Assembly (NCBI RefSeq): GCF_009866805.1 | Contig: NZ_SIZW01000039.1 | Coordinates: 558,001-622,000, forward strand | Length of the DNA: 64,000 nt | From: Schauerella aestuarii | GTDB lineage: Bacteria; Pseudomonadota; Gammaproteobacteria; Burkholderiales; Burkholderiaceae_B | Reading direction: 5' to 3' | Shown here: positions 46,401-54,964 of the stretch, in pieces | Layout of the letters: each line of letters begins with the position of its first letter | How positions within the stretch are numbered: position 1 is the first letter of the stretch | Notes under the pieces: generated by a model | Seen by the model: the letters and a program-made list of their open reading frames with translations, nothing else | Databases searched by the model: none | Told to the model about the DNA's origin: nothing | Translations under genes and position numbers: made by a program

Positions 46401-48052
46401 CGATTGAGATCCGGCGGTTTACCACGGGGGCTTCCGCGGAAATCGGCCTCGGCACCGAGAGGGTCCGTGCTGAGACCACTTTCCGGGTCAACGGTAAGCC
46501 AGCGGCACTAGGAGCGCGGTTCGCGGCCGATGGCGTTGTGTTCCAGATAAAGATTCCCTCATGCTTGCACTTATCCCAAGACATCGGCGGAAGCGAGAAA
46601 TGGCGTGCACTGCGAACTGCTAGGTTTGCCGACCTCGCTTGGCGCGGCGAGCGATTGGCGGCGGTCCAAAATCCATTCATGCGCGAATGGCTCGCTCAGA
46701 TCTATCTCTCGGCCCTGACCTATGAGGCAATGAGCTGCGAGGTAGGACTGGCCGACGCCGGCGCCAATATCCGGGAAGGCCGGGCTTCGATTTCTCTTCA
46801 GGACGTACTTGGCTTGCTATTCCAGTCGCATATGGTGGAAGAAAAGGAAGAGGCCGGAGAATCTGCGAGCACCGAAAAGCTCCGACAGGAGTTGGACATC
46901 TGTCTTCGGGATTCGAATGTACTCGACGAGTTGCACAGTTTCGGTGCGACACTTTGGGAGCCGATCGGGGCTGATTGGGAACCATGGCTTCGAGGGGTGT
47001 TCCACGCCACCCTGGCGGCGGCGGTGCTTCGCTCAGTGACCGATCTTTGCCCGGGAATTGATCAAGAGGACCTGTCGGTCGACTTGGATCGGGGGCCGGC
47101 GCTCGACGGACAGGATGCGGGCTTGCGCCCGGATGTGGTCGAGGCTTGGTTTACCGAGCGAAATCCGGGCGGAAATGGGCTCGTAGAAGAGTTCATGCGT
47201 CGTTACGCGGAAGATCCCCGCCGCTTTTTCTCCACGGTACGCGCGAATCTCGAAATGGGCGAGTTCGAACTTATCGAGCACCAACTAGGCAAGATTGTCA
47301 ATGTACTAGCCGATGACGAAGATTGCGGTATTTCGGAAAGCGCAGAATTGGTCCGCAGGTTCAGGATGGCGAAAAGCCAGGACGAAATGGCACGGACGTT
47401 CAAGTCTCTTCGCCGATCCCTCATGCTCGAAGGATTTTCCCCGTTCCACGGGTTTGTTGTCGCTCTCGGAAACCGCATCCTCCGCCCTGGATCGGGTGCC
47501 GCGACGGACATTTACCTGTCCCGGGTATTACGGCAGTGGCGGGAGGAAGAAGAGCGGATTGGCATTGAGGTCGACCTACGCGTCATGACCTACTTTCTCA
47601 GCCACTCCGACGAGGTCGATCGAGTGGTGCCCGACCTAGGCGGCCCATCGGTCGGCGACAGAAGCGCTTGGCGGAGCAACGCTATCAGCGGCCTCTTGTG
47701 GCCGCGCGGGCAAGCTATCCGCCGGTCCGCCCTGCAGATGAGAAACCCTTTCGCTGAACTCCCCCTAGTCGAGCGTTTACTTGTCTCCGAGTCTATTGGC
47801 GACGACCGCGTTTGCATCTCGATGCTAGACGCCGGGTGGTTTGAGAAAGCTTCCGAAGAGCTCGCGGCCGGCCGCCAGGTGACTCTTACATGTCCGGAGA
47901 CCAGCCGCTCCAGCCTGGCTGCGGCCCTTAACGCGTTGGTGACAAACCCCATTGAATCGGGCTACTTGCGCGCGTATGCCCGCCTCCAGGGAGTCCGCCA
48001 GACGCTGTCCCTGATCGAGGCCGACATCGAACTAGTGGAAGCCGTGCAATGA
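43493..48052 (+). CDS. dpdJ: DpdJ, large DEAD/DEVH helicase with internal zinc ribbon
   Basis: A 1519-residue protein. Walker A is AGTGSGKT (residues 198-205) and motif II is DEVH (386-389, VLMDEVHTYEGKHGAQ). Between them lies a four-cysteine ribbon (C300, C303, C323, C326). The helicase-C half has VATAVLEVGFDDPAVGAVIQ and LLQRKGRGGRTRGMRPW near residue 634, then a C-terminal extension of over 800 residues without a recognised domain. Overall it resembles Lhr/DrmA-type large helicases of defence systems. It has its own ribosome site (AGGAAG) in the 12-base gap after dpdI and overlaps dpdK by four bases. Confidence 0.78.
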   Translation: MSESREKFLRTTLDCIEEREAKLLVWGIVDGAFSKTEIHGIIDPLIEEALYNGIEDFLTADDVLGELLVRKLITEVPIGGGCLSYRSRMAETVRLLQRLRQLFPKHGGSSGWQRAPKLVADFRFLRRRRCYPARNISIEQALALIGEAAGSPALLTAVKALLLRGGGAVQLSGFQVRAAQRILRAIENDLDLATIVCAGTGSGKTLAFYLPALASAYRHVLLDGKNSGWVKSVALYPRTELLKDQLREVLQRIRALKDDLPDGAAAKIRIGALYGDTPHSARYCDWRKVGNDSICPTLACPDCGGELRWLKKDREDGVERLVCAACQGVVDGSDFAITRESMKESVPDLLFTTTEMLNQRLSDTSTAHIFGVGPNALRAPELVLMDEVHTYEGKHGAQVAYLMRRWQRLLDQRLRFVGLSATLREAAQFFSALTGCHNNLVDEVSPRSEEVVSEGAEYMLALRGDPVSRAALLSTTIQASMALQRCLDPKADKPGDSVSCGTFGQRTFVFTDNLDVINRLYFDLLSAEGRNSYGDPDIRNAPNGGLAILRNTGTSYSRYLNGQDWRVCEDLHGGLNRRLVVKRVSSQDRGVDAEADVVVATAVLEVGFDDPAVGAVIQHKAPRSMAGLLQRKGRGGRTRGMRPWTVVVLSDYGRDRATYQSYDLLFNPELPVRTLPLGNRYVTRMQAVFATIDYLGSKLDGVSPGSVWGELCGGEKYSATRRQKLLRELRNILETEAGVRRLSNYLKSALGISAEDLSAIMWEFPRPLLTTVLPTAIRRLSSDWAAGGKTKQDYRTFNNPLPEFIPGSLFADLNLAEVAIELPGTGGVDRFDAPAMAVFAALREFAPGRVSRRYGVSHRTERHWIPPLPNFPNGSGTFDLELELIGSHQALGDYQIRSGDGSVSLPVFRPLSLTTKAPPKEVTDSSNASPKWHSQIVAAVEPSWVSPPEGSLWCEIVSRIGFFTHTRHAPIEIRRFTTGASAEIGLGTERVRAETTFRVNGKPAALGARFAADGVVFQIKIPSCLHLSQDIGGSEKWRALRTARFADLAWRGERLAAVQNPFMREWLAQIYLSALTYEAMSCEVGLADAGANIREGRASISLQDVLGLLFQSHMVEEKEEAGESASTEKLRQELDICLRDSNVLDELHSFGATLWEPIGADWEPWLRGVFHATLAAAVLRSVTDLCPGIDQEDLSVDLDRGPALDGQDAGLRPDVVEAWFTERNPGGNGLVEEFMRRYAEDPRRFFSTVRANLEMGEFELIEHQLGKIVNVLADDEDCGISESAELVRRFRMAKSQDEMARTFKSLRRSLMLEGFSPFHGFVVALGNRILRPGSGAATDIYLSRVLRQWREEEERIGIEVDLRVMTYFLSHSDEVDRVVPDLGGPSVGDRSAWRSNAISGLLWPRGQAIRRSALQMRNPFAELPLVERLLVSESIGDDRVCISMLDAGWFEKASEELAAGRQVTLTCPETSRSSLAAALNALVTNPIESGYLRAYARLQGVRQTLSLIEADIELVEAVQ

Positions 48053-48582
48053 ACGTCCCCTACCGACGTATTTTCAAGACGAAGACCACCGGCGTCGCAG
48101 CCATTCAGGAACTGATGCAAACGATGTTCGTGGCAGAGGTCCTGCAACCTGGTGAGGAAGTTTGGATAGTTTCGCCCTGGATTAGTAATGTTGTACTCAT
48201 CGACAACCGTTCCGGAAATTTTGATGCACTTAACCCTGAGTGGGGTCGGCGCGAGATCCGCCTCGCGGACGTGTTGGTAACCTTGATGGGTCGCGGCACG
48301 AAAGCGCACGTCGTCACCCGCAACGAGAGCAGCAACGATTTGTTCCGTACGAGCCTCGCCGAACTTGTCAGCGAACACGATCTGGAAGACTCATTGACCG
48401 TTCGTATCTATGACCAACTCCACACGAAGGGCGTACTGCTGACGAGGGGCCTGCTGTTGGGATCGATGAACCTTACCTATAACGGCATGACCATTAATGA
48501 TGAATGGGTGGAGTTCTCGCTCGACCCATCCGACCTAAGGCGCACGCGGCTCGAATTCGCGCGTTATGGGGAATCGAGATGA
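48049..48582 (+). CDS. dpdK: DpdK, phospholipase D-like protein
   Basis: A 177-residue protein with one PLD-type active-site unit: H125 and K127 (YDQLHTKGVLL) followed by GSMN (residues 138-141, LLLGSMNLTYNGM). The third member of the HKD pattern, an aspartate, is replaced by threonine. PLD-fold nucleases act as dimers, each monomer giving one HKD, so this could be the DNA-cleaving subunit of the restriction complex (inference from family). ATGA overlaps with dpdJ before it and dpdD after it. Confidence 0.8.
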   Translation: MNVPYRRIFKTKTTGVAAIQELMQTMFVAEVLQPGEEVWIVSPWISNVVLIDNRSGNFDALNPEWGRREIRLADVLVTLMGRGTKAHVVTRNESSNDLFRTSLAELVSEHDLEDSLTVRIYDQLHTKGVLLTRGLLLGSMNLTYNGMTINDEWVEFSLDPSDLRRTRLEFARYGESR

Positions 48583-50852
48583 TTGACGCCCTGCGTCCGG
48601 CGGATAAGTCCTGGCTCGAAAGATTCTTTTCGGGCCGAAACTCCTTGAAATGGGAAAGCGTACTCGCTCGCAGCGCGTCGCCGGCCTGGCTGGAGCAGGC
48701 GCTGCCGTGGATCACCGCGTTCTCAGCTTCGGGAGGGCGGTTGCCCATCGTCCTACCAGTTTTCTGCTCTGAGGGGTCCGCCCAATGGTACGCCATGGCG
48801 CCGGATGAGAACGGAGCAAGCGCCTTGTCGATGGAGCTGACGGCGTTTATCGGCCCCAGTTTCAGCGATTTCCGAGGGCAGTTCCTCGAACCGGACCGGG
48901 ACGACGCAATCGAAAACGCGCTGCTCGAACATTTTGGGCGATTTGTTTTCCGGTTGGTACCAGTTAATGCTAGGGATCGGTTGGCAATTGCCGACGCGCT
49001 ACAACTGTATTTGGGCTTGCTGCGCCGCCGGCCCAGCGTTCCAGACCGCGCTCAACGGCCATTTGGCAAGGTGCGAGCCGAGTTCGACCGAGCCTTGCTC
49101 GCTGGCAATGAACTGGATGCAGTACGGCTGCGCGCGGAGTTGGTGGGCAGCGGCCGCTTGGATACCGAACAGGAAAAATACCTGGAAATTCGGATGCTCG
49201 CCGGTTTGCGCCGCCCACTCGAATTAGCGCACAACTTCCCACTCGTCAGATCCGTACTTGGCCTGTCGTTACCTGCCCAAACTATTGCGGACCTGGTTGG
49301 AGCGCTCTACTCGACGCATATTGCCGACATTGAGGACAGCGGCGATGACGAGTTAGTCCTGTCGGTATTTGGGAAAAAGATCGCCGCCGACTTCGGTCCT
49401 CTTTTTCTCGAGCGTAAAGGCGTCATGCATCCCAGCGTGCTCAAAGCCTTCATGCTCTATGAACTCATCCAGGCCGAACCAAACACAGAGCGCTGCCTAG
49501 CTATTGTGTCCACTTACCCTGACGGTTGTGGACGAGCACTGGTGGAGCGTTGGGCTGAACGACTGGTTACTTCGGACGTCACGCCCAGCACTGGTATTTA
49601 CGAATTAGTCCGCCAGGCTTTCGGTGACGAGGACTATGGGTTGGCCCTCCAACTTTCCTTCGACGCGTTCCCTGATTCGTGGACGTTCGGTGCTCTGCTC
49701 CGTTGCGCTGTTGAAATGGATGATGCAGAAATTGCTCTTAGGGTTCTTGCTGCTGTTGAGACAGCGTCCGAAGTCGAACGCTTGAAATGGACGACGAGGG
49801 ACTTGGCCAGGCTCCAGCAACTGCTTGCGGACATCGCCGTGGAATCGGGAGAAGTCGCTGATCCACCATCCAGGACGATCCGTCCAGAAGCGGATTGGCT
49901 GTCTTGGGTAGACTACGTCAAATCCGGGACCCAGGGCCGTCCCCCGCTCGAGGTCCTTGAGGATGCGCTTCCTCGATGGAGCGTCGAGGCATATGCCTTG
50001 GACCCGGCGATCTGCAGGGAATTGGCCGAACGGATCGGGAACGCTGGGGGAAGCGCCGAACAGGTGTTCCGCGACGCATTCGCACCTCTAGTCGAATTCT
50101 TCGTAGACAGGCCTGAACGGCCGGTCCGTGCCTTCGCTCCACTCTATGCCATGCTGATCCGTGTCGTAGCCTGGAACGGCGCGGTTAGCGCTAACGAGCT
50201 CGAACTGGCTTCCGCTGTAATTCACGCCCTAGTTGGCCTCGCGCCTTCGAAAGAGGATTACGCTGAAGCGGTCGATGCCTACTCGGAAATTGTGGGCGCG
50301 AACCGTGCTCCAGGCAACATGGACTGGGCACTTAACGCAGCAGAAATGCTAGCCCTTCACTCTTCTCCGGACGAAGAGTCGCGGCTCCGGCTTTTCATGG
50401 AGGTCGTCGGCACGGCCCGTACGTATTTTCACCGACTCAGTCCCGTACAATACGAGATTCTTAGCTTGCTGGCCCAGGATTACGGATGCTCCAGCCTATT
50501 GGAGTCGTTTCCAGGTTGTAACAGCTTTCATGAAGTGCTGGCGCCGCGCGTCGACTTTTCCGGTTTGATTGGCATCTACACCCTAACAGAGCCGGCAGGG
50601 CAGCGGGCGAAGCAGTTCCTCAAGAAATTGTTTCCGCAAGCCAAGGTGGAGTTGAATTCTGACCACGTTGCAACCGAAAAACTTAAAGTCCTAGCCGCCA
50701 CCGCTGACATATTTGTATTCGCTTGGAAAAGCAGCAAGCACCAAGCATACTTCGCTGCAAAGGAGGCTAGGGGCGCACGGCAAACCTTGCTTCCGATCGG
50801 CAAAGGCAGTGCCAGTATCCTCGATTGCGTGCTTAGGAAAATCGCGGCGTAA
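48579..50852 (+). CDS. dpdD: DpdD, accessory protein of Dpd restriction
   Basis: A 757-residue mostly helical protein with no recognised motif. ATG 48579 overlaps the dpdK stop (ATGA); the open frame extends further left inside dpdK but is not coding there. The last 60 residues (AATADIFVFAWKSSKHQAYF then LPIGKGSASILDC) are more alpha/beta in character, of unknown fold. It ends the plus-strand operon. The name rests on size and position among Dpd genes; dpdD contributed to restriction in Salmonella. Confidence 0.7.
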   Translation: MIDALRPADKSWLERFFSGRNSLKWESVLARSASPAWLEQALPWITAFSASGGRLPIVLPVFCSEGSAQWYAMAPDENGASALSMELTAFIGPSFSDFRGQFLEPDRDDAIENALLEHFGRFVFRLVPVNARDRLAIADALQLYLGLLRRRPSVPDRAQRPFGKVRAEFDRALLAGNELDAVRLRAELVGSGRLDTEQEKYLEIRMLAGLRRPLELAHNFPLVRSVLGLSLPAQTIADLVGALYSTHIADIEDSGDDELVLSVFGKKIAADFGPLFLERKGVMHPSVLKAFMLYELIQAEPNTERCLAIVSTYPDGCGRALVERWAERLVTSDVTPSTGIYELVRQAFGDEDYGLALQLSFDAFPDSWTFGALLRCAVEMDDAEIALRVLAAVETASEVERLKWTTRDLARLQQLLADIAVESGEVADPPSRTIRPEADWLSWVDYVKSGTQGRPPLEVLEDALPRWSVEAYALDPAICRELAERIGNAGGSAEQVFRDAFAPLVEFFVDRPERPVRAFAPLYAMLIRVVAWNGAVSANELELASAVIHALVGLAPSKEDYAEAVDAYSEIVGANRAPGNMDWALNAAEMLALHSSPDEESRLRLFMEVVGTARTYFHRLSPVQYEILSLLAQDYGCSSLLESFPGCNSFHEVLAPRVDFSGLIGIYTLTEPAGQRAKQFLKKLFPQAKVELNSDHVATEKLKVLAATADIFVFAWKSSKHQAYFAAKEARGARQTLLPIGKGSASILDCVLRKIAA

Positions 50853-51423
50853 GACTGACAACTGCTGTCACGGGAAGTATGAAGTTTTTAGCTTTGTGAC
50901 AGAGGCAAGGCAACGATTGGTCGGAAAGTTTCAGATCCAAGCGGTTAGGTGAAAACCTCCTGGCAAGCTTCCTTCGAAAGAGGCAAAGTTTCCAATACCA
51001 GCAAATAGGAAAATTTTGCGTGACAACCCCATGGTTCGCAAATCGCGAGGATCACCGCGATCTTGAAGCAGACCAAGGCCGGATAGCGTTGTGCTGCTAG
51101 CACGGCTTAAGTAGGGCTAGCTTTTATCACTAGCATTCCGCGCACCTCTACTGGAGTGCATGATCGATGCGCATGGAAAGTTAGATGCAGGCGACTTGCG
51201 TCTCGAAAGATGCCGCTCAACGAATGGCCAACCGCCAAATTTTGATACTGGTCGTCGGAATAGTGTCGTGAGGCCATTTAATCGATGTGAGATCACCATG
51301 CGGGCATTTCGAGAACGGGAGCTTAGTGGACGTTTAGCCTGCCACAGGTGTGATATGAGTTAGGCCGGGTATTTTTGACCCGTGAAGCTAATGTTAATCA
51401 TTGAAGAAAGTGAAAGTCGGCAA
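50853..51423. other. Convergent intergenic region between restriction and modification operons
   Basis: About 570 bases without a credible gene; small open frames here show no coding character. Weak inverted repeats occur at the two ends (TGACA/TGTCA near 50858; CGGGT/ACCCG near 51366-51383) but neither has a proper T-run, so terminators are not firmly called. Confidence 0.4.
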
Positions 51424-52065
51424 TCAGCGAATGCCGATAATCTTGTGGCTCTGAACTGATAGCCGCCATAGTGGGTGACTTTGGCAATATGATATAGCTG
51501 CCGCGGTGTTTTCGCGGACCAAAAGGTTATCCATTGGTTGAATTAGGTAGTGATCAAATTTTAGAGCCAAGAGATCTAGATCTGCCGGGCCAAACCCCAT
51601 TTGTGGGAATACCAACTTCAGTTCGTCGCCGCGAGTTTGTACCAAATGCGTTCCGGCTTTTGGGCTTACGCAGATCCAGTCGATTCCGGCGGGCGCCGCG
51701 ATCGTACCATTCGTTTCCACGGCCACTTTAAAGCTGAGGTCATGGAGGCAGTCAATTAGTTCTGTGTCCAACTGCAGTAGTGGCTCCCCTCCAGTCATCA
51801 CGACTAAGCGGTGCTCAAAATCGTGGGCTGGCCAGAAAGAAGCAATTTGACCTGCTAATTCTCGCGCGGAAGCGAACTTCCCGCCCGACGTTCCATCCGT
51901 GCCGACGAAGTCAGTATCGCAGAATTGACATATCGCTGAAGTCCGATCCTCTTCACGGCCTGACCACAGATTGCATCCGGAGAATCGGCAAAACACTGCT
52001 GGTCTGCCAGCTTGAAGGCCTTCGCCCTGCAACGTATAAAAGACTTCTTTGACCGAATATGTCAT
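51424..52065 (-). CDS. queE: 7-carboxy-7-deazaguanine synthase QueE
   Basis: A 213-residue radical SAM enzyme. The iron-sulphur cluster cysteines C31, C46 and C49 follow the QueE spacing C-x14-C-x2-C (CNLWSGREED through CQFCDTDF). GEGLQAGRPAVF and VVMTGGEPLLQLD are the SAM-binding parts. It turns 6-carboxytetrahydropterin into 7-carboxy-7-deazaguanine, the step between QueD and QueC. It is the last gene of the modification operon, five bases after the queD stop. Its lower GC and place in the island suggest a dedicated copy to feed DNA modification besides any host queuosine gene. Confidence 0.93.
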   Translation of the reverse strand: MTYSVKEVFYTLQGEGLQAGRPAVFCRFSGCNLWSGREEDRTSAICQFCDTDFVGTDGTSGGKFASARELAGQIASFWPAHDFEHRLVVMTGGEPLLQLDTELIDCLHDLSFKVAVETNGTIAAPAGIDWICVSPKAGTHLVQTRGDELKLVFPQMGFGPADLDLLALKFDHYLIQPMDNLLVRENTAAAISYCQSHPLWRLSVQSHKIIGIR

Positions 52066-52069
52066 CGCT

Positions 52070-53179
52070 TCACGCCGGCAGTGCCGGCCCTCCTAGGTCT
52101 ACGCCAATCATCGAACCGCAGCCCTCGGACTCGAATAAATCAACGCGCACAAGTTGCGGCAATGCGCGTAGCGTTGTTTCGTGCAGCCAACACGCCACCG
52201 TCGTGATGTCGCCGTCGGCTAGTTCAGCCTGTTCGTGTAAAGGATGATGGTCTAGAGACTTGAAGATTGGATCGAATACCGCTTTCACATCACCAAAATC
52301 TACTGTCCATCCCATTACTTGATCTAGCGGAGCGGTTAGGTGTAGACGCAGAGTGTAAGTATGACCGTGAATGGCGTGGCGCGGATCAGTGGTCGGTGCA
52401 CGTCGGTGCCGAACAGCGCTGTCAATAGTGAAGTCTTTCCAGATCCGATAATTCGCCCCATCAAACGTAGCGCCGCAGGAAGCTGTTTCGTAGACGGTGA
52501 CCCACGAAAGCGCCGGCAGCGCCGGTTTGATCCGCTCCCACAACCACGACGAGATGGTCTCGCTGGTTGGGTTTTCAAGTCCGGGCACCTCGTTGAGGCA
52601 GCGATAATTGATCTGCGCCGAGATCGGATCCCAAAGCGCGTCGAGATGATCGTAGTCGATGCTAAGATCCGCGCCAGCCATGTCCTGGTTGGCATGAAGA
52701 ATCACTTCAAAGCCATGCCCGTGCATTCTGCCACATTTGTGTCCGAGTGGCACATGCGGCAACTGGTGAGCCGCCTGGAAGCGGTAGCGTCGCCAGACGT
52801 GCGCGTGGCCTCGCGCATCCACTTCTACGCCTTGGTTCGGCGTGCTTTGCACCGCCACTCGGTCGATGCCGGGCATTTCGAGTCGCTCGCGAATCCAGCG
52901 TGCCAGGTTTTCATCCGTCGGCTGCGATAGATGCTTATTGAGCACACCATAGGTGAGAAGCTCAGTGCAGCGATGGAGCCGCCGCTGCAGAGCAGTCGCC
53001 TCGTCACCCGGGTACGCCGCCCACTCCGCCGGAACGGTAGCATATGCTGTGGCCGTAAAACCGTGTCCGTGCATGTGCCGGCAGCGGTGGCCGTCTGGCA
53101 GCATATCTACCTGCCGGGCAGCTTCAAATCGACTGCTGGCAGCGTGCAATATAGCGAGGGAGGGAGTATGCGCGTTCAT
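52070..53179 (-). CDS. queD: Triple-domain QueD (6-carboxytetrahydropterin synthase) protein
   Basis: A 369-residue protein, three times the usual QueD length of about 120. Unit 1 (about 12-120): C33 and H37/H39 kept ([11 protein letters not shown]), but the first zinc His is R22 and the Asp-His-His is lost. Unit 2 (about 132-243): all zinc ligands H138, H153, H155 with C149 ([12 protein letters not shown]) and E231, but Asp-His-His replaced by NYR around 191-193. Unit 3 (about 248-356): H271/H273, D294, D310-H311-H312 (SLDHHPL) and E350 kept, but the catalytic Cys is R267 and the first His is V256. QueD makes the pterin intermediate of preQ0; complementary losses suggest one active site shared by units 2 and 3. 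ATG 53179 overlaps the queC stop; longer upstream frame is inside queC. Confidence 0.85.
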   Translation of the reverse strand: MNAHTPSLAILHAASSRFEAARQVDMLPDGHRCRHMHGHGFTATAYATVPAEWAAYPGDEATALQRRLHRCTELLTYGVLNKHLSQPTDENLARWIRERLEMPGIDRVAVQSTPNQGVEVDARGHAHVWRRYRFQAAHQLPHVPLGHKCGRMHGHGFEVILHANQDMAGADLSIDYDHLDALWDPISAQINYRCLNEVPGLENPTSETISSWLWERIKPALPALSWVTVYETASCGATFDGANYRIWKDFTIDSAVRHRRAPTTDPRHAIHGHTYTLRLHLTAPLDQVMGWTVDFGDVKAVFDPIFKSLDHHPLHEQAELADGDITTVACWLHETTLRALPQLVRVDLFESEGCGSMIGVDLGGPALPA

Positions 53180-53892
53180 GCTGTCTCCGGTTGCACATAG
53201 ATGTCGTAGCCGTCGCGGCGTAGATGACACGCAGGGCAGTGACCGCACCCATAGCCCCAGTGATGCACGTGAGTACGGTCTCCTAAGTAGCAGGTGTGTG
53301 TTTCGGTGCGGATTAGTTCTACGAGAGGGGGGCCGCCCAGTTCTTGCGCTAGCGTCCAGGTTTGCGCCTTGTTCAGCCACATGAGCGGCGTCTCCACGAC
53401 CATTGGTGCATCCAAGCCGAGGCTCATCGCCACCTGCAACGCCTTCAAGGTGTTATCCCTGCAATCGGGGTATCCAGAATAGTCAGTCTCGCACATACCG
53501 CCTATTAGCGCAGTCAATCCGCGCCGGTAGGCAATTGCCGAAGCGAACGTGAAGAACAGCAAGTTGCGACCCGGTACGAAGGTTGAGGGTAGGCCGGATT
53601 CTTTGAACGTGATTTCACGATCTTGTGTGAGTGCCGTGTCGCTGATCTGCCCTAGCAAGGTCAAGTCAAGCATATGATCCGCACCAAGTCGCTCGGCCCA
53701 GGCAGGGAATTGCGCCTTCAAGCGTTCCAGGATCACTAATCGGCACTCTAACTCGACCGCGTGCCGTTGTCCGTAGTGGAGGCCGATTGTCTCTACATGT
53801 GCATAGCGATTCAAAGCCCAGGCTAGGCATGTCGTGGAATCCTGCCCGCCGGAGAACAGCACCAATGCTTTGCGCTTCATGTCGTTATTCAT
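53176..53892 (-). CDS. queC: 7-cyano-7-deazaguanine synthase QueC
   Basis: A 238-residue adenine-nucleotide alpha hydrolase with PP-loop SGGQDS (residues 14-19) and [13 protein letters not shown], and C-terminal zinc cysteines in [17 protein letters not shown]. The middle stretch [17 protein letters not shown] and [16 protein letters not shown] are diagnostic QueC. It converts 7-carboxy-7-deazaguanine to preQ0 with ATP and ammonia. The ATG overlaps the end of dpdB by eight bases. This supplies the base that DpdA inserts into DNA. Confidence 0.93.
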   Translation of the reverse strand: MNNDMKRKALVLFSGGQDSTTCLAWALNRYAHVETIGLHYGQRHAVELECRLVILERLKAQFPAWAERLGADHMLDLTLLGQISDTALTQDREITFKESGLPSTFVPGRNLLFFTFASAIAYRRGLTALIGGMCETDYSGYPDCRDNTLKALQVAMSLGLDAPMVVETPLMWLNKAQTWTLAQELGGPPLVELIRTETHTCYLGDRTHVHHWGYGCGHCPACHLRRDGYDIYVQPETA

Positions 53893-54964
53893 TGTCGATG
53901 CGGCGCGATTTACGTAGCGCCTTCTTGATAGAACTGACCAGGTAGCGAGTCAATTGATCGATGTCACTTGGAGTATTCTGGATTCCATTCCAGGGGCGCG
54001 TGTCCCACGTCTCAAGTGGCCACTGCCCTCCAGTCCATGCTGTGTAGGAAGCAAGTAGCCGCAGGCCTGGCTCGAATTGTTTACGTTCGGTGGCTCCCTC
54101 AGCACTGTACAAGTGGTCCATGACAAAGCCCATTGAAACGATACCGGCGCCGTGCCGCAATCGTGAGAACCGTGGGGTCATTCCCGCCCACGCCGGTTTA
54201 TATACGTTGGCCACTGCATGGAAGAACTCGCTAACGAGGCGAAACGCCCGCTCATCTCGATCGTCATATTGAACGAGGTCTCGAATAGCCCCGTCTGAGG
54301 CCGAGTTCATAATCAGGCGCTGTACTGCGGTGTCACTGATTACGCCCGCCGGATTGGTGTGTTGTCTTATCTCACCATGTAGCGAACTACCGCGAGTGAA
54401 ATTGAGTAAATCGACGATACGTGCGGAGAACTTTCGCTGCGTGAAGCGCTCCGGCAGTCCTTCCACGTTTGGCAACAACTCATAAATTAGTGTTTTTGGT
54501 AGGGGGCGCGTATTGTTGATCAGCACGAACTGCTGACGCAATTCGTTGTAGTCCCTGCAGACAAGAGCCGATACGAATACCTGAAAGTCCGGCTTGTCGA
54601 TACCAGACAGCGCTGTTAGCCTTTGCTGTCCGTCGACCACGAAGCCGGGTTTTTTGTCGCCCTGCATCGTTATCGTGACTTCTGCGACTTCGTCACTCAG
54701 GTTTTCTATCGTTACGCCGTCGATGAACGCTACTATGACCGCATTGGGCAAGAGTGCGTCATCACGAGATAAGTAGTCGCGAATGTCGCGAATATGGGAC
54801 GCCACTTGATGGCGCTGAAACCCCTTTAAGCTCCCATCGTCCGAGCGGGAAACTCGCTCGATTTCAGCAAATGACAGTATGTCGTGAGGATGCGCGGCGA
54901 ACACAAACACGTCATGCCCCTTTGCCTGTTGGGCCCGAACGGCCTTAAATCGATATTTAGTCAC
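53885..54964 (-). CDS. dpdB: DpdB, DGQHR-domain protein
   Basis: A 359-residue protein with the DGQQR motif at residues 111-115 ([14 protein letters not shown]), LKGFQR near 47-51, and PNAVIVAF, marking the DGQHR/DndB-like family. In Salmonella DpdB is needed with DpdA to put preQ0 into DNA; an ATP-dependent role has been suggested, and the mechanism is unclear. It directly follows dpdA (four-base overlap) and precedes queC. A paralogue sits on the other side of dpdA. Which of the two is the true DpdB orthologue is an assumption here, based on adjacency to queC. Confidence 0.8.
   Translation of the reverse strand: MTKYRFKAVRAQQAKGHDVFVFAAHPHDILSFAEIERVSRSDDGSLKGFQRHQVASHIRDIRDYLSRDDALLPNAVIVAFIDGVTIENLSDEVAEVTITMQGDKKPGFVVDGQQRLTALSGIDKPDFQVFVSALVCRDYNELRQQFVLINNTRPLPKTLIYELLPNVEGLPERFTQRKFSARIVDLLNFTRGSSLHGEIRQHTNPAGVISDTAVQRLIMNSASDGAIRDLVQYDDRDERAFRLVSEFFHAVANVYKPAWAGMTPRFSRLRHGAGIVSMGFVMDHLYSAEGATERKQFEPGLRLLASYTAWTGGQWPLETWDTRPWNGIQNTPSDIDQLTRYLVSSIKKALRKSRRIDNE

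Noticed and set aside
50853-51423. Small open frames (60-70 residues) in the gap between dpdD and queE
   Set aside because: No ribosome sites, no recognisable similarity and both strands open in the same place; not supported as genes.
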